The notes beneath the pieces were generated by a model. That model ran no database searches, was not told the DNA's origin, and saw nothing but the letters and a program-made list of their open reading frames with translations. Made by a program: the position numbers and the translations under genes. 64,000 nucleotides of DNA, taken from NCBI GenBank assembly GCA_036263655.1, contig DATAGP010000059.1, positions 62,001-126,000 of the forward strand, written 5' to 3'. This DNA comes from Schlegelella_A sp036263655. GTDB taxonomy: Bacteria > Pseudomonadota > Gammaproteobacteria > Burkholderiales > Burkholderiaceae_C. Positions 34,811 to 42,135 of the stretch are shown here, one piece after another; the first letter of the stretch is position 1, and each line of letters starts with the position of its first letter.

Positions 34811-35026
34811 TCAACGCCTTGAAGCGCCCGGCTTCGTGTCCTCGAAATCGTCGCCAGCGGCCCGCACCACTAGCAGGGTGCCGTCGATCCGCTCCGCACG
34901 CGCGCCGGTGAAATGGCGGGCTTCCTCTTCGCTCATGGGCAGCGACGTCTCGCAGAAGCGACCGGTATCCGGGCTGCGATAGCGCCACCGCCACAGTTCG
35001 ACCCGTCCCGGGCTGCTCACAGTCAA
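34811..35026 (-). CDS. Small conserved-looking hypothetical protein
   Basis: This 71-residue product contains LWRWRYRSPDTGRFCETS and a MSEEEARHFTGA...RIDGTL pattern that I recall from small uncharacterised Burkholderiales proteins in which aromatic and Arg residues precede an EEEAR helix. No function is known. It follows the next small gene with a TTGA overlap (start TTG at 35024-35026; a GTG two codons on is an alternative), so the two are translationally coupled. It is downstream of, and on the opposite strand to, tRNA-Thr. Confidence 0.55.
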   Translation of the reverse strand: MTVSSPGRVELWRWRYRSPDTGRFCETSLPMSEEEARHFTGARAERIDGTLLVVRAAGDDFEDTKPGASRR

Positions 35027-35268
35027 GCCTCGGAACGCGACGCTTCGGCCAGACGGCCGGGAACCGTCCGCGCAAAGTCGGTGCTGACGAAGTCGAGGCG
35101 GATGATCTGTTCGGCGAAGGGAAGGTCCATCGCCGCCGGCGGGATGCAGAGGGCACGCTGCAGGTTTTCCTGCAGCCTCTCGCCACGTGGCGGTGCCGTC
35201 GGGTCGATGTCGCCGCCTCGCACCGCACGCACCACCGTGAACGTCATCGACTCAGCATAGGTGAGCAC
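35023..35268 (-). CDS. Small hypothetical protein, first gene of a two-gene unit
   Basis: The GTG at 35268 is chosen because a clear GGAGG lies 7 bases upstream; the ATG 21 bases further in is the alternative but has no Shine-Dalgarno. The product is 81 residues, with MTFTVVRAVRGGDIDPT and a short IIRLDFVSTDFARTVP strand region. No family is recognised. It is coupled to the next gene by a TTGA overlap. Its distance to the histidine kinase upstream (58 bases) and the hairpin between them suggest a separate transcript or processing. Confidence 0.55.
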   Translation of the reverse strand: MLTYAESMTFTVVRAVRGGDIDPTAPPRGERLQENLQRALCIPPAAMDLPFAEQIIRLDFVSTDFARTVPGRLAEASRSEA

Positions 35269-35282
35269 TTGTAAGCCTCCTA

Positions 35283-35298
35283 TCCCGCGAGCACGGGA
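35283..35298. repeat. Short hairpin sharing a 14-base core with one at 37.4 kb
   Basis: TCCCG / CGGGA arms flank a 6-base loop. The inner 14 bases, read on the minus strand (CCCGTGCTCGCGGG), are identical to the inner part of the hairpin at 37374-37391. It sits just after the histidine kinase stop, so it could act as a 3'-end structure. There is no T-tract. Confidence 0.45.
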
Positions 35299-35326
35299 CA
35301 CCGTCGAAGGGCTCTTGCCCGATAAC

Positions 35327-36598
35327 CTACGTCCGGCTCGCCTCGCCCGACCGCGTCGGGACCCCGCCCAGGGTGCTCGAGAGGGGCGCCGGAGCGGGAC
35401 GCGCACGGATCGGCAGCCTCGCGGCGAAGATGGTCCCGCTGCTCCGGGAGGAGATCACCTCCAGCGACCCGCCGTGCGCCTTGGCGATCTGGTCGCAGAT
35501 GAAGAGGCCGAGGCCGAGGCCACGCCGGCCGGTCGCGGTCGAGCTGCGCCAGAACGGCGTGAAGATGTTCGCCAGGCTTGCCTCGGGTATCGGCTCGCCC
35601 TGGTTCGTGACCGTCACCGTGATCGAGGCGTCGTCGATGTTCGCCGACAACGAGATGGGCTCGGTCGGCGAGCCATGGATGAGCGCGTTCGCCAGCAGGT
35701 TGGAGACGAGCTGCTGCAGGCGCCCGCGGTCGCAGCGCACTGGATGGCTGGTGTCGATGTTGACGACGAGCTGGCGATCCGGGTGGGCCATCTGGTGCTC
35801 GGAAACGACTTCGCGCAGCGCTTCGCCCACGTCGTGCACGTCGGAGAGGCGAAGCTCGAAGCCCCCGCCGAGGCGGCCCTTGGCGAAGTCGAGGATGTCG
35901 TCGATGAGCCTCGACATGCGCCGGGCGCTGCTGCCGATCCGGCCGGCGACCGAGGCCGCACGCGGATTCAGGCCGGCGTTCGGCAGCTGAAGGTACTCGG
36001 CGCCGGCGAGCACGCCGGTCAGCGGCCCGCGCAGGTCGTGTCCCAGGATGGCGATGAACTGCTCGCGAAGCTCGCGCTCCGCCCGCTCGCTCGCCAGCGC
36101 GCGATGCTGGCTCGCGTTCGCCCGATCACTCGCGAGCTGGCCCGCGATCAGCTCGGCGAAGCCGGTGAACATGCCGACGATGCGCGGGTCGGAGACCTGC
36201 GCCGGTCGCGGGTCGATGGCGCAGAGGTTGCCGAAGTACTCGCCCGAGGGCAGGATGATCGGCACCGAGATGTAGCTTTCGATGCCGTAGGTCCGCGGCG
36301 TGTGGTGGTCCCGGTAGCGCGGGTCCTCGCTCGCATGGTCGATGACGATGGGCGCCCGGGCCGCGCGCGATTCCCGGCACAGCGTGCTGCCGATCTCGAG
36401 CTGGGCGCCGGGTGCAAGGCCGAAGCCGAGACCGTCCTGGACGGCGCACGCCGTCCACGTGCCGCCGGTCACCCGGGCGATCGCCGAGAACCCCATGCCC
36501 GTGGTGTCGCAGACGATGCGCAGCAGCGTCGGAACGACGTCGATCCGACCGATCGCCGCGACGTCGGCCGCGACGGCTTCCCTGGAATCTTCCTTCAC
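35327..36598 (-). CDS. GAF-domain sensor histidine kinase
   Basis: This 423-residue kinase has no membrane segment. An N-terminal GAF domain (about 17-160, with the ESYISVPIILPSGEYFGNLCAID core) is followed by HisKA (phospho-acceptor His about 187 in ILGHDLRGPLTG) and HATPase_c (about 295-405; N box LLANALIHG, G boxes GRRGLGLGLFICDQIAKAHGG). GTG at 36598 is the first start that gives a proper N-terminus; no ATG is near and the ribosome-binding site is weak. The GAF domain suggests a small-molecule or light/redox signal. No response regulator gene is adjacent, so it is an orphan kinase. Confidence 0.9.
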   Translation of the reverse strand: MKEDSREAVAADVAAIGRIDVVPTLLRIVCDTTGMGFSAIARVTGGTWTACAVQDGLGFGLAPGAQLEIGSTLCRESRAARAPIVIDHASEDPRYRDHHTPRTYGIESYISVPIILPSGEYFGNLCAIDPRPAQVSDPRIVGMFTGFAELIAGQLASDRANASQHRALASERAERELREQFIAILGHDLRGPLTGVLAGAEYLQLPNAGLNPRAASVAGRIGSSARRMSRLIDDILDFAKGRLGGGFELRLSDVHDVGEALREVVSEHQMAHPDRQLVVNIDTSHPVRCDRGRLQQLVSNLLANALIHGSPTEPISLSANIDDASITVTVTNQGEPIPEASLANIFTPFWRSSTATGRRGLGLGLFICDQIAKAHGGSLEVISSRSSGTIFAARLPIRARPAPAPLSSTLGGVPTRSGEASRT

Positions 36599-36632
36599 GC
36601 GGGCGATCGTACCGGCATCTCCGGAGCGGGGC

Positions 36633-37010
36633 TCACGAGGTGCGCGAAACGCTCCCCCTTGACGCCGCACCGATGCTGCCCAGGCTGCCGGCGATCGCCA
36701 GCACGTACCACAGCGAGAGGGTGCTGCCCGGCAGCGGCAACACGGCAGCGGCCGAGAGGACCAGGGCAGCAGCCGCCAGGACGGCAAGCACGAGCAAGGC
36801 GCACGACAACCCGAAGGAAAGACCCTGGATCTGCGACGTTCTCGAGCCGGCCACCGTCAGCATGTACCCGACCAGCGTCAGCAGCGGAAAGAGGACCCAG
36901 ACCGCGAGGTTCGGCGACCACGCGGCTAGGCCGAGCGGCGCTGCCACCAGGACGACACCCGAGAACAGCCCCAAGACGACGAGAACGGCGCCAGCGAGCA
37001 TCGCGACCAT
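36633..37010 (-). CDS. Small integral membrane protein, hypothetical
   Basis: This 125-residue protein has four hydrophobic segments (about 2-25, 35-55, 68-90, 96-115) with short basic loops. I recognise no family. It lies 34 bases upstream of the histidine kinase gene on the same strand and 21 bases downstream of the DUF3606 gene, so the three could be one transcript. A role in sensing with the kinase is possible but not shown. Confidence 0.6.
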   Translation of the reverse strand: MVAMLAGAVLVVLGLFSGVVLVAAPLGLAAWSPNLAVWVLFPLLTLVGYMLTVAGSRTSQIQGLSFGLSCALLVLAVLAAAALVLSAAAVLPLPGSTLSLWYVLAIAGSLGSIGAASRGSVSRTS

Positions 37011-37031
37011 GGAGCACCCTTCTCGTTCGAA

Positions 37032-37244
37032 CTAGCTGCTCGTACGCTCTGCAGCCCCGCGGCCGGATCGCAGCTCGACCAGGCGCTCGCGCACTTTGGC
37101 CGCGGAGAAACCCACGTCGCCGATGGCGTTCGCCAGATCGGCGGCAGTACACCCGAGTCTCTCGCACCAGACGTCGATCTGCCGGGAGTCATCCAGAACG
37201 ATCAGCTCCTGCACGGCTTCCTCACGATGGGTACCGCTCTTCAT
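37032..37244 (-). CDS. DUF3606-like small protein
   Basis: This 70-residue product has the pattern of the DUF3606 family: IDVWCERLGCTAADLANAIGDVGFSAAKVRERL, a helix pair with W...LG and AI..VG positions. Proteins of this kind are common in proteobacterial genomes and have no known function. The start is the ATG at 37244. It heads the minus-strand group with the membrane protein and the kinase. Confidence 0.75.
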   Translation of the reverse strand: MKSGTHREEAVQELIVLDDSRQIDVWCERLGCTAADLANAIGDVGFSAAKVRERLVELRSGRGAAERTSS

Positions 37245-37260
37245 CCGTCCGGTCCCCTTT

Positions 37261-37391
37261 CCCCGTGAACGCGGGGGGTCCGCAGCGATGGTAGGCGGGT
37301 CCCCTTCTCAATGCAATGCGAACGATCGGCCGCGGCAGGATCGACGGCCCTGTCCCGCGAGCCTGCTGGCCCTCCCCCGTGCTCGCGGGGG
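37261..37391. repeat. Pair of related GC hairpins in the divergent gap before the PEP-CTERM gene
   Basis: Hairpin 1 (37261-37276) is CCCCG-TGAACG-CGGGG and hairpin 2 (37374-37391) is CCCCCG-TGCTCG-CGGGGG. The stems resemble each other and hairpin 2 shares its core with the hairpin at 35283. The remaining part of this 230-base gap holds an AGGAG before the PEP-CTERM start and no gene. They do not form an array. Confidence 0.4.
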
Positions 37392-37474
37392 TTGGCTTGC
37401 TTCACCTGCATTTCCCCGTACGCTGGTCGAGCCGCAGCGCTCTGCGACGCACCGAATTCGACAGGAGAAACCCC

Positions 37475-38113
37475 ATGTTCCGACCCACCGCCATGCTGGC
37501 CGCCTTTCTGGCCGCCAGTGCAGGGGCTCACGCCGCCATCACCATCGTCACGCCGATGACCATCGAGCAAGAGCCCGGCATCTTGGTACCGACTTTTGAC
37601 AATGGCCAGTTGCGCCCGCGATCTTTTGGTACAGCCACCTTTGTGATCAACGACGCCTTCAACACGATGTCCTTCACGGCTGTTGTTAACAACATCGACG
37701 TCACGGGAGTGCAAACCCCTGACGCGAATGACAACCTCGTGGCGGCTCACATCCATGCCGGGCCTGACACTCCCCTGCCAACTAAGCCAGTGGTCTGGGG
37801 CTTCTTCGGCATGCCCTTCAACAACAACAACCCAGCGGACCTTGTAATAACGCCCTTCGCGGACCGTGTCGGCGGCACGTTCACTGGGGTGTGGGACACG
37901 CCGGAGGGTCAGAACACGACCTTCCTGGCGCAGCTGCCGAACATCATCGAGGGCCGCGCCTACATCAACTTTCACACCTCGCAGTTCCCCGGCGGCGAGA
38001 TCCGCGGGAACATCCCGCCCGTTCCCGAGCCCGAGACGTACGCGCTGATGCTCGCCGGTCTCGGCGCGGTCGGCTGGTTGGCCCGGCGCAGGAAGCAGCG
38101 ACGCCACGCCTGA
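37475..38113 (+). CDS. CHRD-domain PEP-CTERM exported protein
   Basis: This 212-residue protein has a Sec signal (about 1-22), a CHRD-type domain (AAHIHAGP ... INFHTSQFPGGEIRG), and a C-terminal sorting tail: VPEPETYALMLAGLGAVGWLA followed by RRRKQRR. PEP-CTERM tails are cleaved by exosortase and sort proteins to the cell surface or matrix. No exosortase is in the window. The ATG at 37475 has AGGAG 8 bases upstream. Base composition of the middle (about 37560-37860) is visibly less GC-rich than that of its neighbours, which may mean acquisition or relaxed codon use. Confidence 0.9.
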   Translation: MFRPTAMLAAFLAASAGAHAAITIVTPMTIEQEPGILVPTFDNGQLRPRSFGTATFVINDAFNTMSFTAVVNNIDVTGVQTPDANDNLVAAHIHAGPDTPLPTKPVVWGFFGMPFNNNNPADLVITPFADRVGGTFTGVWDTPEGQNTTFLAQLPNIIEGRAYINFHTSQFPGGEIRGNIPPVPEPETYALMLAGLGAVGWLARRRKQRRHA

Positions 38114-38116
38114 GCA

Positions 38117-38160
38117 CCGGCCGTTGCGACGGCCGGCATCCACCGGGGCGAGAGCGCCCC
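38117..38160 (+). terminator. Tandem hairpins after the PEP-CTERM gene
   Basis: Stem 1 is CCGGCCGT / ACGGCCGG (38117-38124 with 38129-38136, loop TGCG). Stem 2 is GGGGCG / CGCCCC (38145-38150 with 38155-38160, loop AGAG). They start 3 bases after the stop codon. No T-run follows, so they may protect mRNA or act with Rho rather than as a classic intrinsic terminator. Confidence 0.45.
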
Positions 38161-38220
38161 GTGGGTGGGGGCATCGCTCGATAATCGGGCGATGCCGCTT
38201 GCCGTCGTGTCCTCCACGCC

Positions 38221-39510
38221 ATGGCCATGATCGGCGATCCGCGCGATGCGGTGATCATCGTCGGCGCGGGCGTCGGCGGGCTGACGCTGGCGCTGGCACT
38301 GCATCGGGCCGGCATCGCCTGCCGCGTCTACGAGTCGGCGGCGGAGATCCTGCCGCTCGGCGTCGGCATCAACGTCCTGCCGCATGCGACGGCCGAGTTG
38401 CAGACGCTGGGGGTCCTCGAGCCGCTCGAGCGGCTCGCCGTGATCACGCGCGAGGCGGCTTTCTTCAATCGCTTCGGCCAGCACGTCTACAGCGAGCCGG
38501 CAGGACGCTGGGCCGGCTACGACGTGCCGCAGCTCTCCATCCACCGCGGCGACCTGCAGGGCGTGCTGCTGGCGGAAGTGCGCCGGCGCATCGGTGACGC
38601 CAACGTCCTCGTCGGCCACGCCTGCACCGGCATCGACGACTTGGGCGATCGCGTGCGCGTGCACTTCCGCGGCCCCGGCGGCGAGCCGCGCGCCGATGCC
38701 GAGGGCGCGGTGGCGGTCGGCTGCGACGGGATCCACTCGGCGGTGCGCAGGCAGCTCTACCGGGACGAAGGGCCGCCGCGCTGGTCCGGCGTCAACATGT
38801 GGCGCGGCGTCACGCCGCATGCGCCGTTCCTCAGCGGGGCCAGCATGGTGCGGGCCGGTTGGCTCGCGGTGGGCAAGATGGTGATCTACCCCATCCGCAA
38901 CGACATCGATGGCCGCGGCAACCAGCTCCTAAACTGGGTGGCCGAGCTGGAAGGCGCCGAGCCGGTGCGGCGCGACTGGACGGCGCGCGGCCGGCTCGAG
39001 GACTTCTTCCCCGCCTTCGCCGACTGGCGCTTCGACTGGCTCGACGTCGCCGAGCTGATCCGCGGCACGTCGACCGTGCTCGCCTATCCCATGGTCGACC
39101 AGGATCCGCTTCCGCGCTGGAGCTTCGGCCGCGTCACCCTGCTCGGCGACGCGGCCCACCCGATGGTCCCGCGCGGCTCGAACGGCGCCGGACAGGCGAT
39201 CCTCGATGCCGCGTTCCTCGCGGCGGAGCTGGCCGGGCAGGGGGTCGGCCCGCACGCGCTCGCCCGCTACGACGAGGTGCGCAACGCCGCGACGGCGAAG
39301 GTCGTGCTGATGAACCGCAGCCAGCCGCCCGACGCGATCCTGCGCGAAGTGCACGAGCGCTCGGGCGACAAGCCCTTCGAGCGGATCGAGGACGTCGTTC
39401 CGCGCGAGCAGCTCGAGCGCATCGCCAGTGCCTACAAGCAGGTTGCCGGCATGCGTCCCGGCGGCCCCGTGCCCGAGCCGACCACCCACCGCGCAGGAGA
39501 CAGCCCTTGA
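38221..39510 (+). CDS. FAD-dependent aromatic-type monooxygenase
   Basis: This 429-residue flavoprotein belongs to the single-component hydroxylase family (like salicylate or 3-hydroxybenzoate hydroxylases). It has the FAD motif IIVGAGVGGLTLALALHRAG (about 13-32), the IGCD-equivalent VAVGCDGIHSAVRRQLY, and the second FAD motif TLLGDAAHPMVPRGSNGAGQAI. These enzymes use NAD(P)H and O2 to hydroxylate a ring. Substrate unknown. Two ATGs two codons apart are both plausible. The stop overlaps the next gene's TTG start (TTGA), so the adjacent Bug receptor probably delivers the substrate. Confidence 0.88.
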   Translation: MAMIGDPRDAVIIVGAGVGGLTLALALHRAGIACRVYESAAEILPLGVGINVLPHATAELQTLGVLEPLERLAVITREAAFFNRFGQHVYSEPAGRWAGYDVPQLSIHRGDLQGVLLAEVRRRIGDANVLVGHACTGIDDLGDRVRVHFRGPGGEPRADAEGAVAVGCDGIHSAVRRQLYRDEGPPRWSGVNMWRGVTPHAPFLSGASMVRAGWLAVGKMVIYPIRNDIDGRGNQLLNWVAELEGAEPVRRDWTARGRLEDFFPAFADWRFDWLDVAELIRGTSTVLAYPMVDQDPLPRWSFGRVTLLGDAAHPMVPRGSNGAGQAILDAAFLAAELAGQGVGPHALARYDEVRNAATAKVVLMNRSQPPDAILREVHERSGDKPFERIEDVVPREQLERIASAYKQVAGMRPGGPVPEPTTHRAGDSP

Positions 39511-40526
39511 CACCCATCGATGCACGCCGCCGCGCCCTCGTGCGTGCCGGATCCGCCAGCCTGCTCGGATCGGGCTGCGCGACCGCCCTCGCTGTGCTCG
39601 GCGCCACGGGCGTGCTGGCGCAGCAGCCCGCCTGGCCGCCGCGCCTCGTGCGCATCGTCGTGCCCTTCACGCCGGGGACCGGCATGGACATCCTGGCCCG
39701 CACGCTCGGCCCGCATCTGAGCACCGCCTGGGGCCAGGCGATCGTCGTCGAGAACCGGCCCGGCGCCTCGGGAAACCTCGGCGCCGGCCAGGTGGCGAAG
39801 TCGCCGCCGGACGGGCTCACGCTGCTGATGGGCGTCAACACGCTCGTCATCAATCCGGCGCTCTACACCAACATGACCTACGACCCGCTGAAGGACCTGG
39901 CGCCGATCGGGCTTGCCGCCACCGGCTCGTTCCTGCTCGTCGCCAGCGCCGCCTCGAAGATCCGCTCCGTCGACGAGCTCGTCAAGGCGGCGCGCGCGAA
40001 GCCGGGTGCCCTCGACTACGCCTCGCCCGGCATCGCCACCCCGCACCACATGGCCATGGAGCTCTTCAAGCTGCAGGCCAGGGTGTCGATCACGCACATC
40101 CCGTTCTCGGGCACGGCCGGCGCGGTCAACGCCGTCCTCGCCGGCGACGTGCCGCTGATGTTCCTGCCGGTGCACGTCGCGCTGGCGCAGGTGAAGGGCG
40201 GACGTCTGGTCGTCCTCGCCGCGGCCGGCGAGAAGCGCTCGTCGCTCGCGCCCGACGTGCCGACGCTTGCCGAGCTGGGCCACAAGGGCGTCGCGGCCGA
40301 CCTCTGGTACGGCCTGCTCGCACCCGCGGGGACGCCGGCCGAGGTGATCCGCAAGGTGAACGCCGACATGCTGAAGGCGCTCGCCCTGCCGGAGGTGCGC
40401 ACGGCCCTGAACGCGCAAGGCATGGAGGTGGCGCCCAGCTCGCCCGAGGACATGGCGGCCCTCATGCGCAAGGACGCCGCGCGCTGGGCGGCCGTCGTGA
40501 AGCAGGCCGGCATCAAGGCGGAGTAG
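39507..40526 (+). CDS. Bug-family (TctC-like) solute receptor, TTG start
   Basis: This 339-residue receptor has an arginine-rich, possibly Tat-type, signal (RRRALVRAGSA, cleavage near VLAQQ), then LVRIVVPFTPGTGMD, VENRPGASG, PPDGLTLLM, ITHIPFSGTAGAVNAVLAG and a C-terminal RWAAVVKQAGIKAE. The start is TTG at 39507-39509, overlapping the monooxygenase TGA. AGGAGA lies 7 bases upstream at good spacing, and no ATG is available before the signal sequence. It is probably specific for the aromatic acid used by the coupled hydroxylase. Confidence 0.9.
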   Translation: MTPIDARRRALVRAGSASLLGSGCATALAVLGATGVLAQQPAWPPRLVRIVVPFTPGTGMDILARTLGPHLSTAWGQAIVVENRPGASGNLGAGQVAKSPPDGLTLLMGVNTLVINPALYTNMTYDPLKDLAPIGLAATGSFLLVASAASKIRSVDELVKAARAKPGALDYASPGIATPHHMAMELFKLQARVSITHIPFSGTAGAVNAVLAGDVPLMFLPVHVALAQVKGGRLVVLAAAGEKRSSLAPDVPTLAELGHKGVAADLWYGLLAPAGTPAEVIRKVNADMLKALALPEVRTALNAQGMEVAPSSPEDMAALMRKDAARWAAVVKQAGIKAE

Positions 40527-40542
40527 CCAGCGCGGTCGTGCC

Positions 40543-41052
40543 ATGGCGCGGCTCTTCCTCGGCCTGTGGCCCGATGCCGTGACGCGGGCCCGCCTCGCCG
40601 GGTTCCGCGACGCCTGGACCTGGCCTGAAGGTGCCCGCCCGGTGCCCGACGACCGCCTGCACCTGACATTGCACTTCATCGGCAGCTTTCCGCGCGAGGG
40701 CATCGGCGCGCTGGCGGACCGGCTCGCCGCCGTGCCGCCCCGCGCCACGACGCTGCGCGCACGGGGCCCGGAGCTGTGGCGGGGCGGCGTGGCGGTGCTG
40801 CGCCTCGAGGCGGACGCGGCGCTGGCCGACCTGCACGAGGAGCTCGGTGCCAGCCTGTCCGCGCTCGGCGTGCCGCTCGACACACGTCCTTTCGCGCCGC
40901 ACGTGACGCTGGCGCGCAAGGCGACCCGCGCCCGCCGTCCGCTCGCGCCGATGGAGCTCGACTGGCCTGCGGACCGCTTCGCCCTGGTCGAGTCGATCGC
41001 CGGATCGAACCCGGCGTACCACCTGCTCCGCGTCTACGAGCCCTCCGCCTGA
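40543..41052 (+). CDS. thpR: RNA 2',3'-cyclic phosphodiesterase
   Basis: This 169-residue protein has the two catalytic HxTx motifs of the 2H phosphoesterase superfamily: HLTLHFIG (about 40-47) and HVTLARKA (about 125-132). ThpR (LigT) proteins open 2',3'-cyclic phosphates and have weak RNA-ligase-like activity. Length matches the family (about 175-185). The ATG is 16 bases after the Bug gene, so co-transcription is likely but probably not functional coupling. Confidence 0.9.
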   Translation: MARLFLGLWPDAVTRARLAGFRDAWTWPEGARPVPDDRLHLTLHFIGSFPREGIGALADRLAAVPPRATTLRARGPELWRGGVAVLRLEADAALADLHEELGASLSALGVPLDTRPFAPHVTLARKATRARRPLAPMELDWPADRFALVESIAGSNPAYHLLRVYEPSA

Positions 41053-41261
41053 GGGACCGGGCTCGATCCATCGGCATCGCCCTCTCGTCACGGCTTGGCG
41101 GCTCCAGAGGGCTCCCCCGCTCGGCTCGATATCGCGCCGTGGCGCACCGCCCGGAAAAAAAGCATGCCTGCCCCCGCCGAGGGCTCGCCATGCGCTTTCA
41201 CCCCGTTCGCCCGTGCCGCGCGTGCAACCCCCGTCCCCGCCCCCCACCCTCGGAGCCCCCC

Positions 41262-42122
41262 ATGCCGACCCGCCGCACCTTCGTCGTCCTCGCTGCCGCC
41301 ACCGTGGCCAGCGCCTGCACCGCCCTGCCCGCCCAGGCCGTAGGCTCGCTCGTCGACGTCCGGATCGTCGACCGAAGTCGGGGCGACGTGCTGTCGACCT
41401 GGCGCCATCGCGGCACCAGCTATGTCGCCGGCCAGCCCGGCGACCGCTACGCCGTTCGCCTGACCAACCGCACCGGCGGGCGGGTCCTCGTCGTGCTGTC
41501 GGTGGACGGCGTCAATGCCGTGAGCGGCGAGACGGCGGCGGTGGGCCAGACGGGCTACGTCCTCGCCGCCCACCAGTCGGCCGAGATCACCGGCTGGCGC
41601 AAGAGCCAGACCGAGGCGGCCGCCTTCTACTTCACGGCGCTGCCCGACTCCTATGCCGCGCGCACGCAGCGGCCGGACAACGTCGGCGTGATCGGCGCCG
41701 CCGTCTTCCGCGAGCGCGTGCCGGAGCCGGTGATGCACTGGCGCGAGCAGGCGCCGCCGCTGGCGAGCGGAAGCGCCGCGAACGGCGCGGCCCAGGCGGA
41801 GAAGCGCGCGCGCTCCGACGCCGACGCGCCACGCAGCGCCGCGGCCGCGCCGTCGCCCCTGGCCGAGCGCGCCGAGTCGATGGACCGGCTGACGCGGGAC
41901 TCGATCGCCAGGAGCGAGCGGCTCGGCACCGGGCATGGCGAGCGCGAATACTCGCCGACGTCGCAGACCGCGTTCGAGCGTGCGTCGTCGCAGCCGGCCG
42001 AGGTCGTGCAGGTGCGCTACGACAGCCACTCCAACCTGCTCGCCAGCGGCGTCATCCCGCGGGCGCGGCCGATGCCGCGCGTGCCCCAGCCCTTCCCGTC
42101 GTTCGTGCCCGACCCGGCCTGA
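41262..42122 (+). CDS. Exported hypothetical protein
   Basis: This 286-residue protein has an N-terminal signal with a twin Arg (TRRTFVVLAAATVASACT), likely cut after PAQA. The mature N-terminal domain (about 27-165) looks beta-rich (VDVRIVDRSRGD ... SYVAGQPGDRYAVRLTNRTGGRVLVVLSVDGVNAVSG), consistent with a small sandwich domain. The rest is Ala-rich and low-complexity. I recognise no family name. The 209 bases upstream hold only GC-rich sequence without a clear gene. It is convergent with the molybdenum hydroxylase gene. Confidence 0.65.
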   Translation: MPTRRTFVVLAAATVASACTALPAQAVGSLVDVRIVDRSRGDVLSTWRHRGTSYVAGQPGDRYAVRLTNRTGGRVLVVLSVDGVNAVSGETAAVGQTGYVLAAHQSAEITGWRKSQTEAAAFYFTALPDSYAARTQRPDNVGVIGAAVFRERVPEPVMHWREQAPPLASGSAANGAAQAEKRARSDADAPRSAAAAPSPLAERAESMDRLTRDSIARSERLGTGHGEREYSPTSQTAFERASSQPAEVVQVRYDSHSNLLASGVIPRARPMPRVPQPFPSFVPDPA

Positions 42123-42135
42123 CGCGCGCTCCCGG

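Noticed and set aside
37261..37391. Possible CRISPR repeats
   Set aside because: Only two similar hairpins 113 bases apart, with no equal-length spacers or further copies, and no cas genes nearby.
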